Shown here piece by piece: positions 1 through 7,268 of a stretch of 64,000 nt of DNA. Positions within the stretch are counted from its first letter, which is position 1, and every line of letters begins with the position of its first letter. Origin of the DNA: Hypericibacter sp049323455 (GTDB lineage: Bacteria > Pseudomonadota > Alphaproteobacteria > Dongiales > Dongiaceae). The notes under the pieces were generated by a model, which ran no database searches, was not told the DNA's origin, and worked only from the letters and a program-made list of their open reading frames with translations. Location of the stretch: NCBI GenBank assembly GCA_049323455.1, contig JBMONF010000013.1:1-64000 (forward strand), read 5' to 3'. Made by a program: the position numbers and the translations under genes.

Positions 1-125
1 TCGCCCTTCGAGACGGGCCTTCGGCCCTCCTCAGGGTGAGGAAATCCGCGAGATTTCGTGAGACCCCCTCGTCCTGAGGAGGCCGCGAAGCGGCCGTCTC
101 GAAGGATGAAGGCGTCACATGCGAT
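1..125. repeat. REP-like intergenic palindromes
   Basis: Two inverted copies of a palindromic unit built around CTTCGAGACGG and CCTCCTCAGG lie at about 3-41 and 67-110. The same unit, with the same flanking CACATGCGATTGCCCTGCC, recurs at about 30243-30345 and 60400-60570. This is non-coding DNA downstream of purS on the minus strand; no gene is seen in 1-189. Confidence 0.7.
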
Positions 126-189
126 TGCCCTGCCCTTGAGGGGGAGGGTTGGGGTGGGGGGTAGGCGGTCGATCGTCATGTCACGGGCG

Positions 190-432
190 TCAATCGGCGA
201 GCTCGATGGCGTAGTTCTCGATCACGGTGTTGGCGAGCAGCTTTTGGCACATGGCGTCGAGACTGGCCTTGGCCTTCCCCTTGTCGGTCTCGGCGAGCTG
301 GATCTCGATATATTTGCCCTGGCGCACGTCCTCGATGCCGGAAAAGCCCATCACGCCCAGCGCGTGCTGGATCGCGCGCCCCTGCGGATCGAGCACGCCG
401 GGCTTCAGAGTGATATGCACGCGCGCCTTCAT
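190..432 (-). CDS. purS: Phosphoribosylformylglycinamidine synthase subunit PurS
   Basis: An 80-residue protein that matches the PurS family along its whole length: MKARVHITLKPGVLDPQG at the N-terminus, then GIEDVRQGKYIEI and a C-terminal NTVIENYAIEL. PurS is the small scaffold subunit that joins PurQ and PurL to make FGAM from FGAR in cytoplasmic purine synthesis. It lies 66 bp downstream of purC on the same strand, the usual purC-purS order. purQ would be expected next but is not within the 189 bases left in the window. The start is the only in-frame ATG giving the family N-terminus. Confidence 0.95.
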   Translation of the reverse strand: MKARVHITLKPGVLDPQGRAIQHALGVMGFSGIEDVRQGKYIEIQLAETDKGKAKASLDAMCQKLLANTVIENYAIELAD

Positions 433-498
433 GTCGGGTCTCTGGCCTCCGCTTCGCGTCTTGGTTCGGTTGCGTCGTCGCCTCTGTCGCGTCGCCCG

Positions 499-1263
499 TT
501 ATTGCATCGTCGTGGGGCCTTTGAGGTCGCGCGGGCCGCCCTCGGGCAGGATGCCGAGCCGGCGCGCCACCTCCTGATAGGCCTCCGCCACCCCGCCGAG
601 GTCGCGGCGGAAGCGGTCCTTGTCGAGTTTCTCGTTGGTCTTCACGTCCCACAGCCGGCAGGAATCGGGGCTGATCTCGTCGGCCAGCACGATGCGCATC
701 TCCTCGTTCTCGTAGAGCCGGCCGAACTCGACCTTGAAGTCGACCAGCCGGAGCCCCACGCCGAGAAAGAGCCCTGAGAGGAAATCGTTGATACGAAGCG
801 CCAGCGACAGGATGTCGTCGAGATCCTGGGGGCTGGCCCAGCCGAAGGCGGTGATGTGCTCCTCGCTCACCATCGGATCGCCCAGCTCGTCGGACTTGTA
901 ATAGTACTCGACGATCGAGCGCGGCAGCGCCGTGCCTTCGGCCATGCCGAAGCGCTGCGACAGCGAGCCCGCCACCACGTTGCGCACCACCACCTCGATC
1001 GGGATGATCTCGACCTCGCGCACGAGCTGCTCGCGCATGTTGAGCCGGCGCACGAAATGGGTCGGCACGCCGATCTCGCCGAGCCTCAGCATCAGATACT
1101 CGGAGATGCGGTTGTTGAGCACGCCCTTGCCGGTGATGGTGCCGCGCTTCTGGTTGTTGAACGCCGTCGCGTCGTCCTTGAAATACTGGACGAGCGTGCC
1201 GGGCTCGGGGCCCTCGAACAGGATTTTGGCTTTGCCTTCGTAGATGCGACGGCGTCGCGTCAT
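499..1263 (-). CDS. purC: Phosphoribosylaminoimidazole-succinocarboxamide synthase (SAICAR synthetase)
   Basis: A 254-residue enzyme of purine synthesis that joins aspartate to CAIR using ATP. The N-terminal MTRRRRIYEGKAKILFEG, the central VAGSLSQRFGMAEG and the DFKVEFGR and SPDSCRLWD segments are the SAICAR synthetase signatures. The frame stays open further upstream, but the ATG at 1263 gives the family N-terminus and normal length, so the 21 extra upstream residues are rejected. It is followed by purS on the same strand, presumably in one operon. Confidence 0.95.
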   Translation of the reverse strand: MTRRRRIYEGKAKILFEGPEPGTLVQYFKDDATAFNNQKRGTITGKGVLNNRISEYLMLRLGEIGVPTHFVRRLNMREQLVREVEIIPIEVVVRNVVAGSLSQRFGMAEGTALPRSIVEYYYKSDELGDPMVSEEHITAFGWASPQDLDDILSLALRINDFLSGLFLGVGLRLVDFKVEFGRLYENEEMRIVLADEISPDSCRLWDVKTNEKLDKDRFRRDLGGVAEAYQEVARRLGILPEGGPRDLKGPTTMQ

Positions 1264-1410
1264 GGCGAGCTCCGGAAGGTGGGAAGGCCGCGTCGAGCGC
1301 GACAGGTCCTTGGGGATCGTCGGCAATGGGCGCGGCCCCGCCGGTCGGGGCCCTCTATAGCAGGCGCCACCCCGGGTGACAACCGCAGGGGCGAGGCGCC
1401 GTAGACCGGC

Positions 1411-2172
1411 TCAAAGCTTGAGGTTTTCGTACGCCACGAGGTCGGGCCGGCCGGCCGCGAATCGCCAGATCGGGCGACGCTCCAGACCGATCCTGGGCAG
1501 GGCCAGAAGCGCGCTCGACACCGTCTCGAAGCCGTTCTCCCCCAGGATGCACATGGCGTCGTAGACGCTACCGCCGGGTGCCGGCGTGCGGTCCTTGAGC
1601 AGCGCCTCCCAGTCCTGCCAGTCGCCGGCATCGGGATCGGGCACCGGGGCCGCCTCGAACCTGGGCAGGAAATGTGCGATGCGCAGGCTGCCTGCGCGGT
1701 CGTTGCGATCGTGCGCGGTGATCATGGAGAGACCGGCCGGGAGGCGTTCCGGAATGATGCCGCGGCCGGGCTCGCGGCTGCCCAGGTTCTTGAGCCAATA
1801 GGCGTCCCGATTGTCGGCCAGCACCAGATTGAAGGGGCGGTAGGCTTCGGGGTCGATATCGGCCAGCGCCCCGGCCGCCGCGCGCGCATCGGCATGGTCG
1901 AGCGCCTCCAGCACCAGCTCGCCGCGGCTGCGCTTGCCTTCAGCCGGACCCAGCGTGTTCATCCGGTTCATGATGGCGGCGACGACCCCATGGTCGTTCA
2001 GGCCCATCCAGCTGCCGCCGGCGAGCAGGTCCCGGCCCGCCACCACCTCCGGCCGGTCGGGCCAGTGGCGGGCGGGCGGCGCCCAGGGCCGCTGCTTCAT
2101 CTCGTCGCGGTTGGCGCCGATGATGACCGGCCAGTCCTGGCCGGGGCGCAGGAGAATCACGACGCTGCACAT
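1411..2172 (-). CDS. NRDE family protein
   Basis: A 253-residue protein of the NRDE (TANGO2-like) family. It starts MCSVVILLRPG, with a Cys directly after the initiator Met as in Ntn-hydrolase-like relatives, and carries GANRDE at residues 19-24 followed by AGRDLLAGGSWMGLN. Bacterial members have no settled biochemical role; TANGO2 proteins are linked to heme and lipid handling in eukaryotes, which need not apply here. The open frame continues 53 residues upstream, but the ATG at 2172 gives the conserved N-terminus. It is divergent from the DUF1476 gene. Confidence 0.85.
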   Translation of the reverse strand: MCSVVILLRPGQDWPVIIGANRDEMKQRPWAPPARHWPDRPEVVAGRDLLAGGSWMGLNDHGVVAAIMNRMNTLGPAEGKRSRGELVLEALDHADARAAAGALADIDPEAYRPFNLVLADNRDAYWLKNLGSREPGRGIIPERLPAGLSMITAHDRNDRAGSLRIAHFLPRFEAAPVPDPDAGDWQDWEALLKDRTPAPGGSVYDAMCILGENGFETVSSALLALPRIGLERRPIWRFAAGRPDLVAYENLKL

Positions 2173-2357
2173 GGGGCAAGCGCAATGGCAGGTTCGCGGC
2201 CGTCTGGCAAGGGGCGGATTTCGCGCGGGTTTTGCGGTCTCGTCGCAGGGTTCAATTGGCCGCACAAAGCCGCTATAAACGGAGCGAAGGGCCGGCGCGA
2301 TCGGAAATCGGTCGCGCGGGCCCCGGCGCAACCGCGATGAACAGACCGAGGATGGGC

Positions 2358-2684
2358 ATGACGGCCTTCGAGGACCGCGAACGGGGTCAGGAAGAGAAAT
2401 TCAAGCACGACAAGGAGCTGGAATTCAAAGCCAAGGCGCGGCGCAACAAGCTGATCGGGCTTTGGGCCGCGCAGGAGATGAAGCTCCCCGGTGCCGAGCA
2501 CGAGGCCTATGCCAAGTCGGTCGTGATGGCCGATCTCGAGAAGCCGGGCGAGGAGGACGTGGTGCAGAAGCTCGTGGTCGATTTCAAGGCCAAGGGCATC
2601 GACATGTCCGAGCACCGGATCCGCCGCCACATGAGCGAGCTGCTCGAGGTTGCGCGCAAGCAGGTGATGTCCGAGACGAAGTGA
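2358..2684 (+). CDS. DUF1476 protein, F1Fo-ATPase zeta-subunit type inhibitor
   Basis: A 108-residue, highly charged, probably all-helical protein. MTAFEDRERGQEEKFKHD followed by LEFKAKARRNKLIGLWAA matches DUF1476. Members of this family in Paracoccus and other alphaproteobacteria are the zeta subunit that blocks ATP hydrolysis by F1-ATPase. ATGs at 2337 and 2352 are in frame, but 2358 gives the conserved MTxF start. Genes of this family often sit beside purC-purS in alphaproteobacteria, as here. Confidence 0.9.
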   Translation: MTAFEDRERGQEEKFKHDKELEFKAKARRNKLIGLWAAQEMKLPGAEHEAYAKSVVMADLEKPGEEDVVQKLVVDFKAKGIDMSEHRIRRHMSELLEVARKQVMSETK

Positions 2685-2697
2685 GGGCGGGCCCGCC

Positions 2698-2865
2698 CGC
2701 CGTCATCCCGGCCAAGCGAGGCGCATGCCGAGCGCGAGCCGGAATCCATCGTGGTGGCGAACTCCGCCATGCGCCCGGGTCGCTCACCGACATGTTGGGG
2801 TGGACGGCCCCCGACGGGTCCCGGATAGCCGCTTCGCGGCTTCCGGGACGACGAACGGAGCCTCG
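2698..2865. repeat. Intergenic repeat with dyad symmetry
   Basis: The gap between the convergent DUF1476 gene and purB holds a CGTCATCCCGGCCAAGCG unit and a second arm with GGATAGCCGCTTCGCGGC and CCGGGACGAC. It belongs to the CGTCATTCC(C)-type repeat seen again at about 6826, 8762, 30832, 32367 and 63630. It could act as a bidirectional transcription stop, but no T-run is present. Confidence 0.5.
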
Positions 2866-2920
2866 AAGGCTTCCTTCGCGGGAATGACTGCAGACGGCGA
2901 TGGTGGTGGAACAGCCCGCC

Positions 2921-4219
2921 TCACGCCTTCCCGAACACGCGGGCGAAGATCGTGTCCACGTGCTTGAGGTGGTAGCCGAGGTCGAAGAGGGCCTCGAGCT
3001 CGGCCGGCTTCAGCTTCGCCGTCACCTCCGGATCCTGCTTCAGGAGCGCCAGGAAGTCGCCCCGGCTCTCCCAGGCCTTCATCGCGTTTCGCTGCACCGC
3101 CTTGTAGGCCTCCTCGCGCGCCATGCCGGCCTGGGTCAGGGCCAAGAGCACGCGCTGCGAGTTCACGAGCCCGCCGAAGCGCTCCAGATTGCGCTTCATC
3201 GCGTCGGGATAGACCACGAGCTTCTCGACCACGCCCGCGAGCCGCACCAGCGCGAAGTCGAGCGCGATGGTGGCGTCGGGCCCGATCACGCGCTCGACCG
3301 AGCTGTGCGAGATATCGCGCTCGTGCCAGAGCGCCACGTTCTCGAGCGCCGGCACGACCATGCCGCGCACCAGCCGCGCGATGCCGGTCAGGTTCTCGGT
3401 CAGAACCGGGTTGCGCTTGTGCGGCATGGCCGAGGAGCCCTTCTGGCCCGGAGAGAAATATTCCTCGGCCTCGCCGACCTCGCTGCGCTGCAGGTGCCGG
3501 ATCTCGATCGCCAGGTTCTCGATCGAGCCCGCGATCACGCCGAGCGTGGCGAAGAACATGGCGTGCCGGTCGCGCGGGATCACCTGGGTCGAGACGGGCT
3601 CGGGCTCGAGGTCCAGCTTCTTCGCCACATGCGCCTCGACGCGCGGGTCGATGGCGGCGAAGGTGCCGACGGCGCCCGAGATGGCGCAGGTCGCGATCTC
3701 CTCGCGCGCGCGCAAGAGCCTCGCTTTGGCGCGGTCGAAGGCGGCGTAATGGCCTGCGAGCTTGAGGCCGAAGGTGGTGGGCTCGGCATGGATGCCGTGG
3801 CTCCTGCCCATGCAGGGCGTCATCTTGTGCTCGAAGGCGCGCGCTTTCAGTGCCGCCAGGAGCTTGTCGAGGTCTTCCAACAAGAGGTCCGAGGCCTGTT
3901 TGAGCTGCACCGCGAGGCAGGTGTCGAGCACGTCCGAGGAGGTCATGCCCTGATGCACGAAGCGCGCGGAGGGGCCCACATGCTCCGCGAGGTTGGTGAG
4001 GAACGCGATCACGTCATGCCTGGTCTCGCGCTCGATCTCGTCGATGCGCGCGATCTCGAACCTGCCCTTCTCCCAGACGGCCTTGGCCGCCTCCTTGGGG
4101 ATCACGCCCAGCTCGGCCTGGGCGTCGCAGGCGTGGGCCTCGATCTCGAACCAGATGCGAAAGCGGTTCTCCGGCTCCCAGATGCGGGCCATCTCGGGGC
4201 GGCTGTAGCGGGGGATCAT
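2921..4219 (-). CDS. purB: Adenylosuccinate lyase
   Basis: A 432-residue enzyme that removes fumarate from SAICAR and from adenylosuccinate in purine synthesis. The starting MIPRYSRPEMARIWEPENRF, the TSSDVLDT segment, the GRSHGIHAEPT segment and the signature GSSAMPHKRNPV are all present. The last contains the flexible catalytic loop of the fumarase/aspartase superfamily. The open frame runs 97 residues further upstream through a repeat, but the ATG at 4219 gives the family start. It is separated from purC by two unrelated genes. Confidence 0.96.
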   Translation of the reverse strand: MIPRYSRPEMARIWEPENRFRIWFEIEAHACDAQAELGVIPKEAAKAVWEKGRFEIARIDEIERETRHDVIAFLTNLAEHVGPSARFVHQGMTSSDVLDTCLAVQLKQASDLLLEDLDKLLAALKARAFEHKMTPCMGRSHGIHAEPTTFGLKLAGHYAAFDRAKARLLRAREEIATCAISGAVGTFAAIDPRVEAHVAKKLDLEPEPVSTQVIPRDRHAMFFATLGVIAGSIENLAIEIRHLQRSEVGEAEEYFSPGQKGSSAMPHKRNPVLTENLTGIARLVRGMVVPALENVALWHERDISHSSVERVIGPDATIALDFALVRLAGVVEKLVVYPDAMKRNLERFGGLVNSQRVLLALTQAGMAREEAYKAVQRNAMKAWESRGDFLALLKQDPEVTAKLKPAELEALFDLGYHLKHVDTIFARVFGKA

Positions 4220-4269
4220 CGATAGGGGCTCGTCAGAATCGGCAAAGGTGTGAAGGACCTGCATGAGCA

Positions 4270-4400
4270 GGGTTGCGTCCTTCGAGACGCGTCCCCAAGA
4301 AGGGGCGCTCCTCAGGATGAGGGCTGTCTTCGTGGCACGAAGAAAATCCCTCATGCTGAGGAGGCCGCGCAAGCGGCCGTCGCGAAGCACGCACCTCAGG
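4270..4400. repeat. REP-like palindrome in the purB / XRE regulator gap
   Basis: The 344-base gap 4220-4563 between the divergent purB and XRE-cupin genes holds an inverted pair of the CTTCGAGACG / CTCCTCAGGATGAGG palindromic unit at about 4275-4390. Its right end holds an operator-like palindrome and a promoter, listed separately. No gene is seen. Confidence 0.6.
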
Positions 4401-4504
4401 AATCCAGCCCACCATAGCCGCCCCGGCCGATTCCGTCCACGCGAGGACGCCCATTTTCTTGAGGGATGACGGTGCGGTGGCGGGCCCTCAAAACGCGACC
4501 GGAG

Positions 4505-4520
4505 TTTCACTCAAGTGAAA
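4505..4520 (+). promoter_or_regulatory. Operator-like palindrome TTTCACTCAAGTGAAA
   Basis: A perfect 7-bp inverted repeat (TTTCACT, spacer CA, AGTGAAA) sits immediately upstream of the -35 element of the promoter for the XRE-cupin regulator. Its place and symmetry fit a binding site for a dimeric helix-turn-helix protein, most simply autoregulation. That assignment is inferred. A related TCAAGTcACTTGA palindrome lies in front of the second XRE-cupin gene. Confidence 0.55.
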
Positions 4521-4525
4521 TTTTT

Positions 4526-4554
4526 TTGATTATTTTTACTCCCCGCGCTAGGCT
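4526..4554 (+). promoter_or_regulatory. Sigma-70-type promoter giving a nearly leaderless mRNA
   Basis: TTGATT (4526-4531) and TAGGCT (4549-4554) are separated by exactly 17 bases in an AT-rich tract unusual for this region. A start site 6-8 bases after the -10 element would fall within a few bases of the ATG at 4564, so the transcript would be almost leaderless. No Shine-Dalgarno sequence precedes this ATG, which agrees. Confidence 0.5.
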
Positions 4555-4563
4555 CGCGCCGCC

Positions 4564-5220
4564 ATGAGGGGGAAGGCGCAGAAGAACGAGAGGGCGGGCC
4601 GGCGCATGCTGCGTGCGGCGCGCCTTTTGCCCGCCCAGCCGGCGGAAGGCGGCGCCGGCGACCTTTCGCATCATCTGGGCCGCGAGATCCGCAGCCTGCG
4701 CCACGCGCGCGACATGACGCTCGAAGACCTCGGCGCGAAGACCGGCCTCTCGGTCGGATTCCTGAGCCAGATCGAGCGCGGCCTGTCGAACCCATCCATC
4801 ATCGCGCTGCACGACATCAGCCGCGCGCTCGGCGTCAACATCAGCTGGTTTTTCGACGAGGGCGATCCCGGTCCGCCCGAGGAGCGCGACTTCATCGTGC
4901 GCGCCAAGCGCCGGCGCAAGCTGCATTACAGCCACGGCATCGCCGACAGCCTGCTCACCCCCTATCTCGACGGCCAGCTCGAGCTGCTCTTGAGCCGCTT
5001 CGCGCCCGGCGCCACCAGCGGCGAGGCGCCCTACACCCATATCGGCGAGGAGGCCGGCATCGTCATTGCCGGTCAGCTCGATCTCTGGATCAACGGCAAG
5101 CGTTTCCGCCTCGAGGAGGGCGACAGCTTCACCTTCAAGAGCACGCTGCCGCACCGCTATCGCAATCCCGGCGCCACCGAGACGGTGGTGATCTGGGCCA
5201 TCACGCCGCCGAGCTACTGA
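4564..5220 (+). CDS. XRE-family transcriptional regulator with cupin sensor domain
   Basis: A 218-residue one-component regulator. Residues about 40-95 form a helix-turn-helix (IRSLRHARDMTLEDLGAKTG, then SVGFLSQIERGLSNPS), and residues 130-215 form a cupin_2 barrel ending in PHRYRNPG and TVVIWAITPPSY. Such proteins bind a small ligand in the cupin and usually control neighbouring catabolic genes. It lies 36 bp upstream of the aldehyde dehydrogenase on the same strand. A second protein of the same design is encoded at 15907-16494. An ATG at 4606 is an alternative start that would remove a basic N-terminal stretch. Confidence 0.85.
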   Translation: MRGKAQKNERAGRRMLRAARLLPAQPAEGGAGDLSHHLGREIRSLRHARDMTLEDLGAKTGLSVGFLSQIERGLSNPSIIALHDISRALGVNISWFFDEGDPGPPEERDFIVRAKRRRKLHYSHGIADSLLTPYLDGQLELLLSRFAPGATSGEAPYTHIGEEAGIVIAGQLDLWINGKRFRLEEGDSFTFKSTLPHRYRNPGATETVVIWAITPPSY

Positions 5221-5256
5221 CGGGCTCGTGCCGGACAACAGGGAGGACGACCGCAC

Positions 5257-6771
5257 ATGACCGCGCTTTCCGAATTCGAACGCCTCAGCAGCCGGCTTCT
5301 GATCGGCGGCGAGCAGCGGGCGAGCAAGGCCGCGACGCTCTTCGACGTGATCGATCCGGCCACCGAGGAGGTGGTGGGCAAGGTCGCCGATGCCACCGAG
5401 GCCGAGGTCGAGGAGGCGATCCGCGTCGCCAACAAGGCGCAGCGCGCCTGGAACAAGGCGAACGCGCTGACGCGCGCCGAGCTGCTGCACGAGGTCGCGC
5501 AGCAGCTGCGCGAGCATCGTCCGCTCATCGCCGAGATGCTCACGCGCGAGATGGGCAAGCCCTACAAGGAGTCCGCCGACGAGGTGAACTGGTCGATCAC
5601 CGCCATCGACTACTATGCGGAAGTCGCGCGTCACGAATGGGGCAAGGTCATGGGCCCCGCCACCGACGGCCAGTTCCATTTCACCATCAAGGACCCGCTG
5701 GGCGTGGTCGTCATCATCCTGCCCTTCAACTATCCGCTGGTGCTGCTCTGCTGGGAGGCGGCGGCGGCGCTGGCCTCGGGCAACGCCGTCATCGTCAAGC
5801 CCTCGGAGATGACCTCCCTCACCACGCTCAAGTTCCTGGAGGCCTTCTCGGTGCTGCCGGCGGGCCTGGTGCAGTGCGTCACCGGCGGCGGGCGCGTCGG
5901 CGGCCAGCTGGTGGCGAGCCCGGACACGCACATGGTCGCCTTCACGGGCGGCATCGAGACCGGCCAGAAGGTGGCCCAGGCCTGCGCCGTCAACTTCAAG
6001 CGCTGCCTGATCGAGGCCTCGGGCAACGATCCCTTCATCGTCATGCCCTCGGCCCCGCTCGAGGTCGCGGCGCGCGGCGGCGCCTTCGGCGCCTTCCTCA
6101 ACTGCGGCCAGGTCTGCACGGCGTCCGAGCGCTTCTACGTGCACGAGAAGGTGCATGACGAGTTCGTCGAGCGGGTGATCGCCGAGGCGAAGACGCTGCG
6201 CATCGGCAACGGGCTCGAGAAGGTCGACATGGGGCCGCTCGCCTCGCGCAAGGAGCGCGACCGCTACGAGGCCATCCTGGCCCGCGCCGTCAAGGAAGGC
6301 GGCAAGATCGCCTGCGGCGGCGGAAGGCCGGCGGGGCTCAATCGCGGCTATTTCGTCGAGGCCACGGTCATGACCGGGGTCACGCCCGACATGGAGATCA
6401 TGAACCGCGAGAGCTTCGGGCCGGTGATGCCGATCTGCAAGGTCGGGAGCTTCGACGAGGCGATCGCGCTCGCCAACCGCTCGCGCTACGGGCTCGGCGC
6501 CACGATCTTCACGACCGACCTCGAGGAGAGCATGCGGGCGGTCAACGAGCTCGAGGTCGGCATGGTCTGGGTCAACGCGCCGCTGCTCGACAACGACGCG
6601 GCCCCCTTCGGCGGCCGCAAGATGTCGGGCATGGGCCGCCAGCTCGGCGCCGAAGGGCTCGACACCTTCCGCCACACCAAGCTGGCGATGATCGATCCGG
6701 CGGCCAAGCCGCAGGATTTCTGGTGGTTCCCCTACAAGGAAGCGGAGATGTTCCCGGGGAAATCGGCGTAA
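5257..6771 (+). CDS. NAD(P)-dependent aldehyde dehydrogenase
   Basis: A 504-residue ALDH-superfamily enzyme that oxidises an aldehyde to an acid. Visible catalytic features are PFNYP with Asn158, VKPSE with Lys181 for the cofactor, the base Glu253 in IEASGNDP, and the nucleophile Cys287 in NCGQVCTA. The usual GGK after the base Glu is SGN here, so it is not a standard betaine or succinate-semialdehyde enzyme and its substrate is unknown. AGGGAGGAC upstream of the ATG is a good ribosome site. It is in line with the XRE-cupin gene, probably as one transcript. Confidence 0.9.
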   Translation: MTALSEFERLSSRLLIGGEQRASKAATLFDVIDPATEEVVGKVADATEAEVEEAIRVANKAQRAWNKANALTRAELLHEVAQQLREHRPLIAEMLTREMGKPYKESADEVNWSITAIDYYAEVARHEWGKVMGPATDGQFHFTIKDPLGVVVIILPFNYPLVLLCWEAAAALASGNAVIVKPSEMTSLTTLKFLEAFSVLPAGLVQCVTGGGRVGGQLVASPDTHMVAFTGGIETGQKVAQACAVNFKRCLIEASGNDPFIVMPSAPLEVAARGGAFGAFLNCGQVCTASERFYVHEKVHDEFVERVIAEAKTLRIGNGLEKVDMGPLASRKERDRYEAILARAVKEGGKIACGGGRPAGLNRGYFVEATVMTGVTPDMEIMNRESFGPVMPICKVGSFDEAIALANRSRYGLGATIFTTDLEESMRAVNELEVGMVWVNAPLLDNDAAPFGGRKMSGMGRQLGAEGLDTFRHTKLAMIDPAAKPQDFWWFPYKEAEMFPGKSA

Positions 6772-6819
6772 CGGTCGAACGACAAACGGCCCGGAGCCGA
6801 CGTCGTTTAAGTTGAACCG

Positions 6820-7050
6820 CACCTTTCGTCGTTCCCGCGCAAGCGGGAACCCAGGGGCAAGCGACGTGCGGCGGCCCCGCGGCCCCTGCTTTCGCAGGGG
6901 CGACGAAGGAACGATCAACCTGAACGCAAACCGCTCTGGCGCCCGGAATCAAGAAAGGCCCGTTATGCATCCGCCGGCCCTCATGGTTCGACAGGCTCAC
7001 CATGAGGGCCTCATCCTGAGCCTGTCGAAGGATGAGGCCCGAGTCACGCT
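6820..7050. repeat. Intergenic repeats of two families
   Basis: The gap before the small membrane protein carries a CGTTCCCGCGCAAGCGGGAAC hairpin with a facing GCTTTCGCAGGGGCGACG arm (about 6826-6910), then a second palindrome pairing GGTTCGACAGGCTCACCATGA with CCTGAGCCTGTCGAAGGATGA (about 6985-7040). No convincing gene is present between 6772 and 7106. Confidence 0.6.
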
Positions 7051-7106
7051 TCTATGTCAGCAGGTACTGGCGACGGGCCCGCAACGGACATCAGGGAGGG
7101 AATGAC

Positions 7107-7268
7107 ATGGCAAATACGAGCACATTGCCGCCGGAGCTCGAGCGGCGTATCGCCGAGATGGAGAATCCGGCGAATCAGGGGGCCGGCTTCACCGGCATCG
7201 ACTGGTTCTGGCTCGCCGCGACCGGGATCATCGGTCCGGTGCTGCTTCTGATCTGGGGGTGGATGTGA
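7107..7268 (+). CDS. Small single-span membrane protein, likely partner of the NCS1 permease
   Basis: A 53-residue protein starting MANTSTLPPELERRIAEMEN, with a soluble acidic N-terminal half and one hydrophobic segment (about residues 31-52, DWFWLAATGIIGPVLLLIWG). The start at 7107 is set by a strong CAGGGAGGG ribosome site. Its stop codon overlaps the permease start (TGATG), so the two proteins are translationally coupled. I recognise no named family. Small membrane subunits coupled to solute symporters are known in other families, so an accessory role for the next gene is likely but inferred. Confidence 0.75.
   Translation: MANTSTLPPELERRIAEMENPANQGAGFTGIDWFWLAATGIIGPVLLLIWGWM

Noticed and set aside
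4507..6918. 803-codon open frame on the minus strand opposite the XRE-cupin and ALDH genes
   Set aside because: The plus-strand genes have clear family motifs. The antisense product is His/Arg/Ala-rich with no domain, a typical GC-bias shadow.
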